64,000 nt of DNA from Streptomyces sp. NBC_01142 (GTDB lineage Bacteria; Actinomycetota; Actinomycetes; Streptomycetales; Streptomycetaceae), in contig NZ_JAPEOR010000005.1 in assembly GCF_026341125.1 (NCBI RefSeq), positions 98,193 through 162,192 of the forward strand, read 5' to 3'. Shown here piece by piece: positions 23,643 to 32,447 of this stretch. The notes under the pieces were generated by a model that was not told the DNA's origin, ran no database searches, and was given only the letters and a program-made list of their open reading frames with translations. The position numbers and the translations under genes are program-made. Positions within the stretch are counted from its first letter, which is position 1, and the number at the start of each line of letters is the position of its first letter.

Positions 23643-25697
23643 TCAGGAGAGGTGGTCGGCGACCAGCGCCGCGAACGTCTCCTCGTCCAGGATCTTGATG
23701 CCGAGCTGCTGGGCCTTGGCGAGCTTGGACCCGGCGTTCTCGCCCGCGACCAGCAGAGTCGTCTTCTTGCTGACGCTGCCCGCGGGCTCGCCGCCCGCGG
23801 CCTCGATCAGCTCGTTCATCGCGGTCCGGTTGCGTCCGGCGAGCGGACCGGTCATGCCACCGGTGACCACGACGGAGTCCCCGGCGAGCGGGCCGGAGGT
23901 GTTCTTCGCGGGGGCGTCCGGCTGCTCCATGTTCACGCCCGAGGCCTTCAACTTGGCGATGACGGGGCGCAGCACCTGAAGGTGGGCGACGATCTTCGCC
24001 GCGTTGGCGGAGCCGACCTTGTTCACCCTCACGGTCACCTGGGCCAGAGCCTCGGCGTCGGCGGCCAGGACCTCGTCCATGGTGCCGAACTGGCGGGCGA
24101 GAGCCTTGGACACGGACCGGCCGGTCCGCACGATTCCGAGGCTGCACAGCACCCGGTCCAGCGGCTGCTCCTTGGCCTTGGCGATCTCGCCGAGCACCGT
24201 CTTCGCCCGCTTCGCGGACCCCGTGGCCTCGGCCAGCTGCTCCTCGGTCAGGGCGAAGTAGTCCGCGACGTCGCCGAGGACGCCCATGTCGACCAGGGCC
24301 TCGATGTAGGTGTCGCCGAGCCCCTCGATGTGCAGCTGCTCGCGGCCGACCGCGTAGATGAGGCCGGCGAGCGCACCGCAGGTGCCGTTGATGCCCTCGG
24401 CGCACTCCCACCGCTCACCGGAGGTGTCGACGTCGCCGCCGCACTGCGGACAGGACGAGGGGAACTCGACGGGCCGCTCGCTGCCGGTGCGCTTGTCCGC
24501 CGCCACGCCCAGGACCTGCGGGATCACATCCCCGGCCTTGGCGATGACTACGGTGTCCCCGACCTTCAGGCCCAGCTCGCGGATGAACCGCGGGTTGTTC
24601 AGCGTCGCGAACTCCACCGTGCTGCCCTCCAGCTCGACCGGCTCCAGCACCGCGCGGGGCGCGATGATGCGGGTCTTGCCGACGTTCCACTCGATGTCGA
24701 TGAGCCGGGTTTCCGCCGTCTCAGGCGGCAGCTTGAAGGCGGTGGCCCAGTGCGGGTGATCACTCGCGTTCCCGGCCTCCTCCTGCTCGGCGACCGCGTT
24801 CGCCTTGACGACCACGCCGTCGATCCCGAACGGCAGGTCCGGCCGCATCGCGGCGATCTCGTCGACCCGCTGCTGCGCCTCGGCCAGCGTGGCGTACACC
24901 CGCAGTCCGGCCGCGGAGTCGGCGGTGGTCTGCACCCCCGCCTCGGAGACCTGCGCGAGCAGCTCCTCGTGCGTGGACACGGCCGGGGCGAACGGCACGG
25001 CGTCCAGCTCGACGGCCCCGTACGCGAAGAACGAGAGCTCGATGCGGTACGGGCGGTTCTTGGCCGCCAGCGTGCCAGCCGCTCCCGCGCGCGGGTTCTT
25101 GAACGGCTTGGCCTTGTGCGCGCGGCGGGTCTCGTTGGCCGCCTGGAACTGGGCGCGGGTCAGCAGGACTTCGCCGCGGATCTCGATAGTCAGCGGCACG
25201 GACAGCGTCGCGGGCAGACCGTCGATGACGCCGATCGCGTGCGAGACGTCCTCGCCCGTCGCATGGTCGCCGCGCTTGATGAGCTGGTCCAGGCGGCCGT
25301 CGCGGTAGCGGGCGGCCACGGCCAGACCGTCGAGCTTCGGCTCGACCGCGTACCCGCCGCGCACCGGTCCGCCCAGGCGGCGCGACAGCGACGCCTGCCA
25401 CTTCACCAGCTCGTCGGGCGAGTACACGTTGCCGAGCGACAGCATGGGCACGGTGTGGGCGACGTCGCCCACCGGGGCCGCGCCGCCGCCGACCTTGCCG
25501 GTGGGGGAGTCGTAGCGCAGGTGCTCGGGGCGGGCGCGCTCGTACTCGCGGATCTGGCGGGCCAGCTGGTCATACGCGGCGTCGGACAGGGTGGTGTCCC
25601 CCGGCCCGTAGTACGCCCGGCAGGCGGCGAGGGCGGTGTCCACCGCGGTGTTGTACGCCGTGAGGTCGGCCAGGGGAGCAGCGAGTGCAGTGGTCAT
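23643..25697 (-). CDS. ligA: NAD-dependent DNA ligase
   Basis: 684 residues, start ATG 25697 with GAGAGGA upstream; length is normal for LigA. It seals DNA nicks using NAD+. Features in order: adenylation domain with KLDG (nucleophile Lys121), EIRGEVLL, GIDGVVVK and ATAFKLPPE; OB fold; four-Cys zinc finger beginning CPQC; helix-hairpin-helix region; C-terminal BRCT ending LVADHLS. All catalytic motifs are intact. An additional ligA among effector genes is unusual, since chromosomes carry their own essential copy. Its 3' end and terminator have been duplicated upstream of ART2. Confidence 0.93.
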   Translation of the reverse strand: MTTALAAPLADLTAYNTAVDTALAACRAYYGPGDTTLSDAAYDQLARQIREYERARPEHLRYDSPTGKVGGGAAPVGDVAHTVPMLSLGNVYSPDELVKWQASLSRRLGGPVRGGYAVEPKLDGLAVAARYRDGRLDQLIKRGDHATGEDVSHAIGVIDGLPATLSVPLTIEIRGEVLLTRAQFQAANETRRAHKAKPFKNPRAGAAGTLAAKNRPYRIELSFFAYGAVELDAVPFAPAVSTHEELLAQVSEAGVQTTADSAAGLRVYATLAEAQQRVDEIAAMRPDLPFGIDGVVVKANAVAEQEEAGNASDHPHWATAFKLPPETAETRLIDIEWNVGKTRIIAPRAVLEPVELEGSTVEFATLNNPRFIRELGLKVGDTVVIAKAGDVIPQVLGVAADKRTGSERPVEFPSSCPQCGGDVDTSGERWECAEGINGTCGALAGLIYAVGREQLHIEGLGDTYIEALVDMGVLGDVADYFALTEEQLAEATGSAKRAKTVLGEIAKAKEQPLDRVLCSLGIVRTGRSVSKALARQFGTMDEVLAADAEALAQVTVRVNKVGSANAAKIVAHLQVLRPVIAKLKASGVNMEQPDAPAKNTSGPLAGDSVVVTGGMTGPLAGRNRTAMNELIEAAGGEPAGSVSKKTTLLVAGENAGSKLAKAQQLGIKILDEETFAALVADHLS

Positions 25698-25842
25698 GCA
25701 GGTTTCCTCTCGGAAGGGGATGGGGGCAAGGCGGCCCGCAGTCGGGGCCGTCCCGGGGCGACGGACTCGGGGATCGGAGTGGTCGCCTGTGGTGCAGCGC
25801 CCTGCTCGTGCGGGGCACGAGCGGTTGAGGCGCGGCCGGGGG

Positions 25843-26226
25843 TTACGGAAGTTCGAGGTGCTGGTCGCACACCCACGACTGGACCCAGCCCTCGGTGACG
25901 CGGTCGAGCAGGACGTCGTGGCCGTTGGTGCCGGGCTCGCACAGTCCGCACTCCACGCGGTCGGCGCGCAGCAGCTGGAGCGGGGTGAAGCGGGTGTCGC
26001 TCGGAACGCTCCACCGTTCGACGCGGACGGTGTCGTTGTCGTACGGGCGGTAGCTGACGGGGATGCGGGACATCCCCGGAGGGTCGTGGTGGTCGGTGCC
26101 GGTCACGGTGACCGCGGTGCCGTTCACGGTGAGGAGATCGCCCTCGCGCAGTTCGCGGGCCTCGACGCCGGTGACGACGGAGCCGGTCATGACGAACACA
26201 CCCGCGGGCAGGTCAGCAAGGCGCAT
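25843..26226 (-). CDS. Hypothetical zinc-binding protein
   Basis: 127 residues, start ATG 26226 with GGAAGGA upstream. The N-terminal half is beta-rich (MTGSVVTGVEARELREGDLL, LTVNGTAVTVTG). The C-terminal half has CGLC and a later CDQH, a probable zinc site. Unknown family. It lies upstream of ligA on the same strand, ~145 bases away. Confidence 0.55.
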   Translation of the reverse strand: MRLADLPAGVFVMTGSVVTGVEARELREGDLLTVNGTAVTVTGTDHHDPPGMSRIPVSYRPYDNDTVRVERWSVPSDTRFTPLQLLRADRVECGLCEPGTNGHDVLLDRVTEGWVQSWVCDQHLELP

Positions 26227-26268
26227 CAGAGGCGTCCTTCCAGGGAGTTGGGAAGCGGGTGGACAGCA

Positions 26269-26301
26269 GGCGGGGAGGTCGCGAACGCCGTCCTCCCCGC
26301 C
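26269..26301 (-). terminator. Hairpin terminator
   Basis: A 10-bp perfect stem GGCGGGGAGG/CCTCCCCGCC with a 13-base loop, downstream of the stop at 26364 on the minus strand. Confidence 0.5.
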
Positions 26302-26363
26302 CTGGCCCGTGGCCGGTGCGGGACGAGGCCGGCGAGCGGCCCGCCCCGCACGGCGCGGGTGTG

Positions 26364-26819
26364 CTACGCCGCTGCGGCGAAGGCGTTGCGGATGACCTTG
26401 AGCTGCTGCTCGGCCGTCTTCGCGCGCGGCTTCCACTCATCCAGTTCGCGGGTGGCCTTGGTCAGCTTCTTCAGGGCGGCGTCCAGTTCGGTGCTGTACC
26501 AGGTGGCCTTCTGCGCGCGCTCGATGAGCTCGGCGAGCGTCAGCCCGCTCACGTCGATCGCCGACGGGTCCGGAGTGGTCTTCGGCGCCTTGACCGCCTG
26601 GTTCTTGTGGACCTTCGTGTGCGGCCACACCCCGCTCGCGGACGGCCGGGTGAACTCGCACCCCTGCCAGACGCAGTTGTAGACGACGGTGTCGTCCTCC
26701 AGGAGGACCTTCAGGACCTCCTTGAAGTAGCGGCGGTTCTCCGGAGTGCTGCGGGGGGTCTCGGCGAACTCGAAGGCCATGACCTTGAGGCCGTTGAGAA
26801 TTCCATTCGCGGTTGCCAC
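26364..26819 (-). CDS. C2H2 zinc-finger protein
   Basis: 151 residues, start GTG 26819 with AGGA nine bases upstream. Residues 48-69 are CVWQGCEFTRPS...HTKVH: C-x4-C-x12-H-x3-H, the spacing of a classical eukaryote-type C2H2 finger, unlike the Ros/MucR bacterial type. The C-terminal ~60 residues are coiled-coil-like (LKKLTKATRELDEWKPRAKT). It could bind DNA or RNA. The pattern is clear; function is inference. Confidence 0.6.
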   Translation of the reverse strand: MATANGILNGLKVMAFEFAETPRSTPENRRYFKEVLKVLLEDDTVVYNCVWQGCEFTRPSASGVWPHTKVHKNQAVKAPKTTPDPSAIDVSGLTLAELIERAQKATWYSTELDAALKKLTKATRELDEWKPRAKTAEQQLKVIRNAFAAAA

Positions 26820-26922
26820 AGGTGCAGTTCCTAACGGGAAGAAGGGGGAGGGCAGTTGGCGGGAAGGGCGGCCACGGGACGCCGGGGACGGGACCGGCGC
26901 CCCGTGGCCGGTCGGTGAGCCG

Positions 26923-27600
26923 CTACACGGTGGCCAGCGCGGGCGGCAGGCTGTGGCGGTCGATGAGGTCGCGCACCCACGCCGGGGCCTCACGCAGGGA
27001 GCCGCCGGGGGAGGTGGGGTAGTACGGCTTCTCGCCGCGGTTCTGCTCCGGGGCGGGCTGCTGCCCGGTCGCCACCCACGGCCCCTGGAACATGGCGACG
27101 TCCAGCCGCCACACGTTGTCCTCGGCGACGTAGGTGAACTTGACGGCGTCGGGGCGCAGCGGGTTCGGCGTCGGCCTGTTCAGGGGGTGCCACTGCGGGA
27201 TCTCGGCGGTGCCGCTGATCCCGGAGTAGATGGTGCGCTGCGCGCTGTCGTGCGTGCGCGTGTACCGGGCGGGCAGCAGGGCGTCCGGATCGGACGCCGT
27301 GCTCATGAGGTCGTTGAGCCATCCGGGGCGGCCGGTGCTGGCGTTCTCGGGGTAGTGGTGCTGCTGGCCGCGGTGGGCGTGTCCGGACTGCCCGTCGGGG
27401 GCGTGGTTGCCCGTGCACGTCACGATCTCCAGCTTCCACGCGGAGCCCCGGCGGCTGGTGTACGTCAGCCGGAACCCGGTGACGGCCAGTGGCGCGACCT
27501 CGGTGGGAAGGTGCGGCACCGATCCGTCTGCGGACGGGGCGATCGTGTACTCCACGATGCGGGTCGCGTAGTCGTTGATCAGCGTGAGGACGGCGGTCAC
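26923..27600 (-). CDS. Hypothetical protein with internal duplication
   Basis: 225 residues from GTG 27600. Two related halves: FRLTYTSRRGSAWKLEIVTCTG...PGWLNDLM and VKFTYVAEDNVWRLDVAMFQG...PAWVRDLID. Each is a beta-rich unit followed by a short helix. A family I do not recognise. Start site weakly supported. Confidence 0.55.
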   Translation of the reverse strand: MTAVLTLINDYATRIVEYTIAPSADGSVPHLPTEVAPLAVTGFRLTYTSRRGSAWKLEIVTCTGNHAPDGQSGHAHRGQQHHYPENASTGRPGWLNDLMSTASDPDALLPARYTRTHDSAQRTIYSGISGTAEIPQWHPLNRPTPNPLRPDAVKFTYVAEDNVWRLDVAMFQGPWVATGQQPAPEQNRGEKPYYPTSPGGSLREAPAWVRDLIDRHSLPPALATV

Positions 27601-27626
27601 AGCGGAGGAATCCCTTTTCGGTCGGC

Positions 27627-27923
27627 TCAGCGGATGCGCGTGTGGCGGGCGGAGATGGCCGCGTCGCTCAGCACGCAGGTCGGGCAGGAGCGGGGCGTGG
27701 TGGCGGACGACGGGCCGGACTTCCAGGTCAGGCCCCGCCCGCAGCGCCCCCATACGGATGCGATCCAGTAGTCGGCGCGCTCCTCGGCCCAGAGGCTGTC
27801 GGGGTTGCCCGTCCAGTAGCGGGTCGACCAGGGGCCGGCCGCGATGTGGACGTAGTGGCCGTCCTCGTGGGCGCTGACGCCGTGCCCGTACAGGGCGGCG
27901 TCGTGCTCGGCGTCGGGGGACAC
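27627..27923 (-). CDS. Hypothetical protein
   Basis: 98 residues, start GTG 27923, five bases after GGAGA. Tyr/Trp-rich (YWTGNPDSLWAEERADYWIASVWGRC) with Cys in a C-terminal SCPTCVL pair, perhaps metal-binding. Same strand and unit as the genes around it. Confidence 0.5.
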   Translation of the reverse strand: MSPDAEHDAALYGHGVSAHEDGHYVHIAAGPWSTRYWTGNPDSLWAEERADYWIASVWGRCGRGLTWKSGPSSATTPRSCPTCVLSDAAISARHTRIR

Positions 27924-28014
27924 GGAAATCTCCGTCGCTTCAGTCGCTGGGGGGGGGAGGGGGCCGCCGGGAGCGGGTGGGGGAGTGCTCCCGGCGGCCG
28001 GTCAAAGGGGCCGG

Positions 28015-29034
28015 TCAGGCGGCCAGGGCGAGGAGCTGGCGGTGGGCGGCGGTCTTCTTCTTGGTGACCGCGCCGATGTCGGACAGCGACCGCGCGGCGC
28101 GCGCCGAGACGGAGTTGGCCTTGGCGTAGTGGTCGAGGTACTCGCCGATCGCGTTCCAGCCCGCCCACGCGGTGCCCCGGATGCTCTCCTGGGTGGCCGC
28201 GTTCTCGAAGAGGTTGCGCAGGGTGGTCATGCGCTGCTCGTAGTTCTTGCGGGTGCGGGTGGTGGGGCTGGTCGGGACCGGCCACAGGTCGCGGCTGGTG
28301 ACGAGCTTCTCGAACTGGCCCATGGCCAGCGGGGTGTTGAGCATCCGCTCGGCCTCGCGCTCGAAGGCGTCCTGCCAGTCGAAGAGGACGGCCAGCTCGT
28401 TCTCCAGCGTGACGAGCTTGTCCAGGGCGGAGCTGGTGTGGGGGACCGACACCTTGTGCTTGGCGCCCGCGATGATGATCCGCTGCATGTTGCCGCAGTC
28501 CAGGCGGGTCGGGCCGATGTGCAGGGAGTTCGCCGAGGAGCCGTCGTGGCTGCCGAAGAGAGTCAGGTGCATGTTGTGCTCGTCGACCCCGCCGATGCGC
28601 ATGGTGCCCGGCAGGCTCATCGAGATGAAGAACTTCTTGCCGTTGTCGTACGCGCCCGCCTTGTGGAAGACGGCGCCGCTCTCGCGGCGGGCCAGGTCCA
28701 GCACGTTCTCGTACGCCTCGATCTGGACCGGGGTGTACTTGCGGCCGACCGCGCTGAGGTACTCGGTCGCGTTGGTGCGCGGGTTGGTGCGGACCGTGGC
28801 GCGGGTGTCGGGCATCTTCACCTCGGTGGCGCTGACACCGTCCTCGTGGATCGTGACCTCGGTGGCGGTGACGTTCCCCATGAGGCGGACGTTCCAGTCG
28901 CGCAGGTCGGCCATCTCCAGGGCCTCGCGGGCGGTGTTCGCCTCGCTCACGCTGGCGCCCAGGATGCTCCAGGCGTCCTTGCGGCCGGGGGCGCGGAGGG
29001 CAGTTCCGTTGGTGGGGATCTCAAGCACAGTCAC
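28015..29034 (-). CDS. DUF932 / TIGR03299-type plasmid-phage protein
   Basis: 339 residues from GTG 29034, nine bases after GAGGAG; a TTG two codons upstream is also in frame. Family features: WSILGASVSEANTAREAL, YLSAVGRKYTPVQIEAYENVLD, KKFFISMSLPGTMRI and HTSSALDKLVTLENELA. The family is typical of phages and conjugative plasmids; biochemical role unknown, though a link to recombination is often suggested. It is driven by a copy of the recurring promoter with full GACCC box. Confidence 0.75.
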   Translation of the reverse strand: MTVLEIPTNGTALRAPGRKDAWSILGASVSEANTAREALEMADLRDWNVRLMGNVTATEVTIHEDGVSATEVKMPDTRATVRTNPRTNATEYLSAVGRKYTPVQIEAYENVLDLARRESGAVFHKAGAYDNGKKFFISMSLPGTMRIGGVDEHNMHLTLFGSHDGSSANSLHIGPTRLDCGNMQRIIIAGAKHKVSVPHTSSALDKLVTLENELAVLFDWQDAFEREAERMLNTPLAMGQFEKLVTSRDLWPVPTSPTTRTRKNYEQRMTTLRNLFENAATQESIRGTAWAGWNAIGEYLDHYAKANSVSARAARSLSDIGAVTKKKTAAHRQLLALAA

Positions 29035-29084
29035 AGGCAATAGCTCCTCAATCGACTGGGAGTCCCGTCCGACCCCCTGACTCT

Positions 29085-29132
29085 TATAATGTAACGCATG
29101 GGGTACTCTTGAGTCAAGTTAAAAGGGTCAAC
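29085..29132 (-). promoter_or_regulatory. Recurring promoter, copy 2
   Basis: Minus strand: GACCCTTTTAA box (29119-29129), TTGACT (29112-29117), CCCC in the spacer, TACATT (29088-29093). The GACCC box is especially clear here. Drives the DUF932 gene. Confidence 0.7.
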
Positions 29133-29176
29133 GGGTGAGAGTGCCGCCCACCGCACCCCCGCGGGCACGCAAAAAG

Positions 29177-29209
29177 GCCCGTCGGCAGACAAGTTGTCGA
29201 CCGGCGGGC
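29177..29209 (-). terminator. Intrinsic terminator with T tract
   Basis: A 9-bp stem extended by GACAA/TTGTC is followed on the minus strand by TTTTT (29171-29175). It ends leftward transcription just before the DUF932 promoter. Confidence 0.65.
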
Positions 29210-29270
29210 AGCGGGAGGGGCAGTGCGGCACACTCACCCGTGGCGCAGGAGAGTCTTCGGAGGAATTCGC

Positions 29271-29495
29271 ATGGTGGGGCGTACGGAAAGGCCGGCTAAG
29301 AACCCGGCGATCGCGGCTGTGGTGCTCGGTGTCGTGGCCTTCGCGGCCGCGTTGCTCGCCAACTCGGCCCAGCAGACCGCAGCGACATGGGCGGCCATCG
29401 CGGTCGTCGCCGCGTGCACGGGGTGGCTCGCCTGGGACGGCTGGCGCCGCTGGCAGCGTGAGCGGGCGGACCGGCACGGAGGACCGGCCGAGTAG
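29271..29495 (+). CDS. Small membrane protein
   Basis: 74 residues, start ATG 29271 with GGAGGA six bases upstream. Two hydrophobic helices (IAAVVLGVVAFAAALLA and TWAAIAVVAACTGWLAW) and basic ends. Unknown role. It stands against the prevailing minus strand. Confidence 0.55.
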   Translation: MVGRTERPAKNPAIAAVVLGVVAFAAALLANSAQQTAATWAAIAVVAACTGWLAWDGWRRWQRERADRHGGPAE

Positions 29496-29882
29496 CCGGC
29501 AGGGTCCGCAGGACCTGCGGACAGCAGAAGCGGGGCCGGACAGCAGACCGAAGTCTTCCCCTCCGGTGAAGAAGGGGATTTGCAAGACCGTCCGGCCCCT
29601 CACCACGAACACCGCCGCCCAGGCCGCCGAGGCGGACGGGACGAGGTGAACGCACCCCTACTTTAGCGGCCGCGCACCGTACCCAAGCCCCGTCCCGAAC
29701 TCCGGGACGGGGCTTGCCGCTCTGGGGAGCCCGGAGGAAGCGCGGAGTGTGGTGTCCCCGGCGTGACCTGCCGGAACGCGCGCCGAGAAGTGGGGCGCCT
29801 GATGTTCCTGTGATCGTTGTGACCTGAGCGACGGTCGGGTAGACAGGCGTCCGGCGCACACGGCGCGCGCGAGGGGGAGAGC
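29496..29882. terminator. Intergenic region with a strong hairpin
   Basis: 387 bases with no credible gene. At 29685-29715 there is a perfect 13-bp stem (AAGCCCCGTCCCG and its complement), a bidirectional terminator candidate. GGGGCCGGAC near 29532 and its complement near 29589 could form a long-range stem. One TGGTGTCCCC word is near 29750. Confidence 0.45.
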
Positions 29883-30425
29883 ATGTCCGACCGGAAGACG
29901 CCTCGAGGCGAGCGGGAGCTGGCCTGGCACACGCACTTGGAGGTGGCGACCCGCACGCCGTTCCTTGGCGCCACGCCGGGACGCGACCGCGACGGCCTGG
30001 TCGGCGAGGCGGTGTACGACAGCTTCGCCGTGCACACCGCGCTGCACAGACTGGCAGCCGGCATCACTCCCGACTCCCCGCTGGTCCCGGTCCTCCTGCC
30101 CGCGCTGATGGCCACACGGCAACTCCTGGCGCTGCGCTCGTCCTGGACCGGCTACTGCAACGAGCGGTTCGCCCTCGACCCCGCGGCAACGGACGAAACG
30201 AGCGAGATGTCCCGCCAGTACGTGGCCGCGGAGGTCGCACGCGCCTGGCCGAAGTTCGACGAGGGGAAGGCCGCGTACGGCGAGGCGACGGCGGCGGTCC
30301 GGGAGTTCCAGCCGGTGCTGGCCCAGTTCTGCGGCCTCGACTCCACCAGCGCGAACACCGCGGCGCCCGGCGGCTGGGAGCCTTTCGGGCTGCGGCTGGT
30401 CCCGGGCATACGGATCGCGAAATGA
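29883..30425 (+). CDS. Hypothetical protein
   Basis: 180 residues, start ATG 29883 after GAGGGGGAG. Mostly helical, with LAWHTHLEVATRTPFLG and VPVLLPALMATRQLLALRSSW. Unknown family. Its stop overlaps the next start (ATGA), so it is coupled to the membrane-anchored gene at 30422. Confidence 0.55.
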   Translation: MSDRKTPRGERELAWHTHLEVATRTPFLGATPGRDRDGLVGEAVYDSFAVHTALHRLAAGITPDSPLVPVLLPALMATRQLLALRSSWTGYCNERFALDPAATDETSEMSRQYVAAEVARAWPKFDEGKAAYGEATAAVREFQPVLAQFCGLDSTSANTAAPGGWEPFGLRLVPGIRIAK

Positions 30426-30823
30426 GCGAGGGCTGGACCATCCTCGCCGGCATCGCGGCCGCGGCCGTCGCCTGGTTCCTTGTCGCCGCATGCCGGGCCG
30501 CCGCTCAGCTGGCGCGCCGGGACACGCGGCAGGACCTGATCAAGCTCGGCGGGATCCCGGAGACGTCCAAGACCCTCACGGAGATGAGCCGGCTGCCGAC
30601 CTACGCCCTGGCAGCGCCGTTCGCCTCGGGCCGCTCGAACCCGTTCGGATGGCTGTGGTGGCGCGTCGAGCCGACGGCCGATGGAACCACCCGTCGCGAG
30701 ATGGGGTGGGCGCTGACGTACCGCGGGGCCCGGAAGGCCGCGGGGCTGCCGCTCTCCTTCAGAGCGCAGCACGCCGAGATCATCATGGCTCCCGGACACC
30801 AGGCGCAGCCCCACCCCGAATGA
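30422..30823 (+). CDS. Membrane-anchored hypothetical protein (paralogue of 3919-4317)
   Basis: 133 residues, one N-terminal helix (about 5-25). It shares DTRQDLIKLGGIP, KTLTEMSRLPTYA, NPFGWLWWR and MGWALTYRGARKAAGLPLS with the 3919 protein, roughly two thirds identical over the soluble part by eye. Translationally coupled to the preceding gene. Confidence 0.65.
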   Translation: MSEGWTILAGIAAAAVAWFLVAACRAAAQLARRDTRQDLIKLGGIPETSKTLTEMSRLPTYALAAPFASGRSNPFGWLWWRVEPTADGTTRREMGWALTYRGARKAAGLPLSFRAQHAEIIMAPGHQAQPHPE

Positions 30824-30955
30824 CGGTGCCCGGCCTCCGGGCGGAGGCCGGGCACCAGGGGTGAGGCCGCAGAGCCGCACGCACCCGCAGGACTCCGCTG
30901 CACCGGACCCGCGGGACCGGACGGGCGCCGGCAGGGACTCGGTGGGGCCGGGGCG

Positions 30956-31276
30956 TCAGGCGGACTGGCGGATGATCCGCTCGGCCGCCATGTGACCGTA
31001 CTGGGCGACCAGGTAGGCCACCTGCCGCTCCAGGCCGCGGTTGTTGACGTCGTCGGCGGCCTGGCGGCCGGCCTCGTCGTGCAGCTCGTCGGAGTCGACT
31101 TCGTCGGCGGCGTTGGATGCATCGCCGGCGTAGCGGGCGGCCGCATCGTGCACGGCTTCGTCCAGGTCGGTCGGGTCGATGCCGAGGGAGCCGGCGAGGG
31201 TGAGGAGCCGCGCGGCGTGAGCGGTGTCCTGGGGGCTGAGCGGAGCGTCGGCTTCGATGTCGAGCAGGACGGTCAC
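30956..31276 (-). CDS. Hypothetical acidic protein
   Basis: 106 residues, start GTG 31276. Asp/Glu/Ala-rich helices: DLDEAVHDAAARYAGDASNAADEVDSDELHDEA, ending QVAYLVAQYGHMAAERIIRQ. Unknown family. Downstream of the tandem-HTH gene. Confidence 0.5.
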   Translation of the reverse strand: MTVLLDIEADAPLSPQDTAHAARLLTLAGSLGIDPTDLDEAVHDAAARYAGDASNAADEVDSDELHDEAGRQAADDVNNRGLERQVAYLVAQYGHMAAERIIRQSA

Positions 31277-31354
31277 CTGGCTTCATCTGGAGGGCCCGGA
31301 AGTCCCGGGGCGTCGGAGTCAGCGGTGTGCTGAACGGTGGGTCGGTGCAGGCGG

Positions 31355-32332
31355 TCAGGCGTCGGCCGGCACCTCCTCGGTGGGGCGGAGCTTGCGATTG
31401 CGGACCAGCCAGTCCCGAACCTCAGCGATGTCGCGGGCGCTGCTGTCGTCCTTGGCAGGGAAGGGGTCCTTGGACTTCTCCGGGGTGTACGAGCGCGCGT
31501 AGTGCTTGATCGTCTCGATGTTGAGACCGAGCTCGTGGGCCAGCGGGGTGGGCCGCAGCCGGCGCGGCTCCTGCTCGGGAGCGGTGTCACGGGGGCGCAG
31601 CGCGGTGCTCCCGGCGTCCTCCAGACCGAGGAGTTCGGCCAGCCACTCCGCCTGGCCGGGGCCCTCCAGGTGGAGGACCTCGGCCAGCCACTCGACCGGT
31701 ACGTTCGCGCCCGAGGTACGCGCGAGCCGGGCGCGCTCGATTACATCGCGCTGGCCGAGGGTGAGGCCCAGTTCGTCGAGGTAGACCCTGCCGTCGCGTG
31801 CTTCGGTGCCGTCGGTGGGGCGCCGCATCAGCCACGTGCGGACCTCCGCCCAGACGTGATCGCCGCCCTCGTCCGGCGTCGGCATCGGGTCGGAGCGGCG
31901 CAGCAGCCACGCGCGGACCTGGCTCCAGGAGCGCTTGCCGTCAATGTCCGCCGGAGGGAAGGGGTCGGCGACCGTGCCAGCCGGGTACCGCTCGGCGTAC
32001 TTGTTCACCGCCCGCCGCGTCAGGCCCAGCAGGTCGGCCAGCTCAAGGGAATCCAGCAGCACCTGCGTCGGCTGGGCGGCGAGAACCTTGGTGGTCAGGT
32101 CGCGCGGGCCGGACCGGTCGGCCCGCGCGAAGGGCTGGCCGACGTACCAGTCCAGGACGGCGTCGCGGTCGCGGTAGATCGTGCGGCCCTTGCGGTCGAT
32201 CTCGCCGGGGAAGCTGTCATCCGCCACCCAGTTGTGGATGTGGCTGCGGCCGGTGGCGTCGGCGATCTGCGCGGCGGTGACGCGCTCGGGCAGCTTCGCG
32301 AAGGCTGCCCGGACCTCTTCGATGTTCTTCAT
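31355..32332 (-). CDS. DNA-binding protein with several MerR/AlpA-like HTH modules
   Basis: 325 residues, start ATG 32332 with GGAG upstream. Repeating helix-turn-helix units: VTAAQIADATGRSHIHNWVADD with RDRDAVLDWYV; LELADLLGLTRRAVNKYAERYP with WSQVRAWLLRR; a weaker unit around LDELGLTLGQRDVIERARL; and TPLAHELGLNIETIKHYARSY with IAEVRDWLVRN. Such arrays bind extended or repeated DNA. It is itself behind a recurring-promoter copy, making it a candidate autoregulator of that family (inference). Confidence 0.65.
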   Translation of the reverse strand: MKNIEEVRAAFAKLPERVTAAQIADATGRSHIHNWVADDSFPGEIDRKGRTIYRDRDAVLDWYVGQPFARADRSGPRDLTTKVLAAQPTQVLLDSLELADLLGLTRRAVNKYAERYPAGTVADPFPPADIDGKRSWSQVRAWLLRRSDPMPTPDEGGDHVWAEVRTWLMRRPTDGTEARDGRVYLDELGLTLGQRDVIERARLARTSGANVPVEWLAEVLHLEGPGQAEWLAELLGLEDAGSTALRPRDTAPEQEPRRLRPTPLAHELGLNIETIKHYARSYTPEKSKDPFPAKDDSSARDIAEVRDWLVRNRKLRPTEEVPADA

Positions 32333-32402
32333 GAGGGGGCTCCGGGTTGGCGTATCGGCAGGTAGGGGCGGGACTTGGTGAGTCTCTCCATCTTCCCAGT
32401 AT

Positions 32403-32447
32403 TCTCTAATGTTCCCATGGAGGGGGTTTGGTGTCAAGTTTGACGGT
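32403..32447 (-). promoter_or_regulatory. Recurring promoter, copy 3
   Basis: TTGACA (32432-32437), CCCCC tract in the spacer, AACATT (32408-32413), then AGAGAAT. Upstream GACCGTCAAAC replaces the GACCC box. Drives the tandem-HTH gene. Confidence 0.65.
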
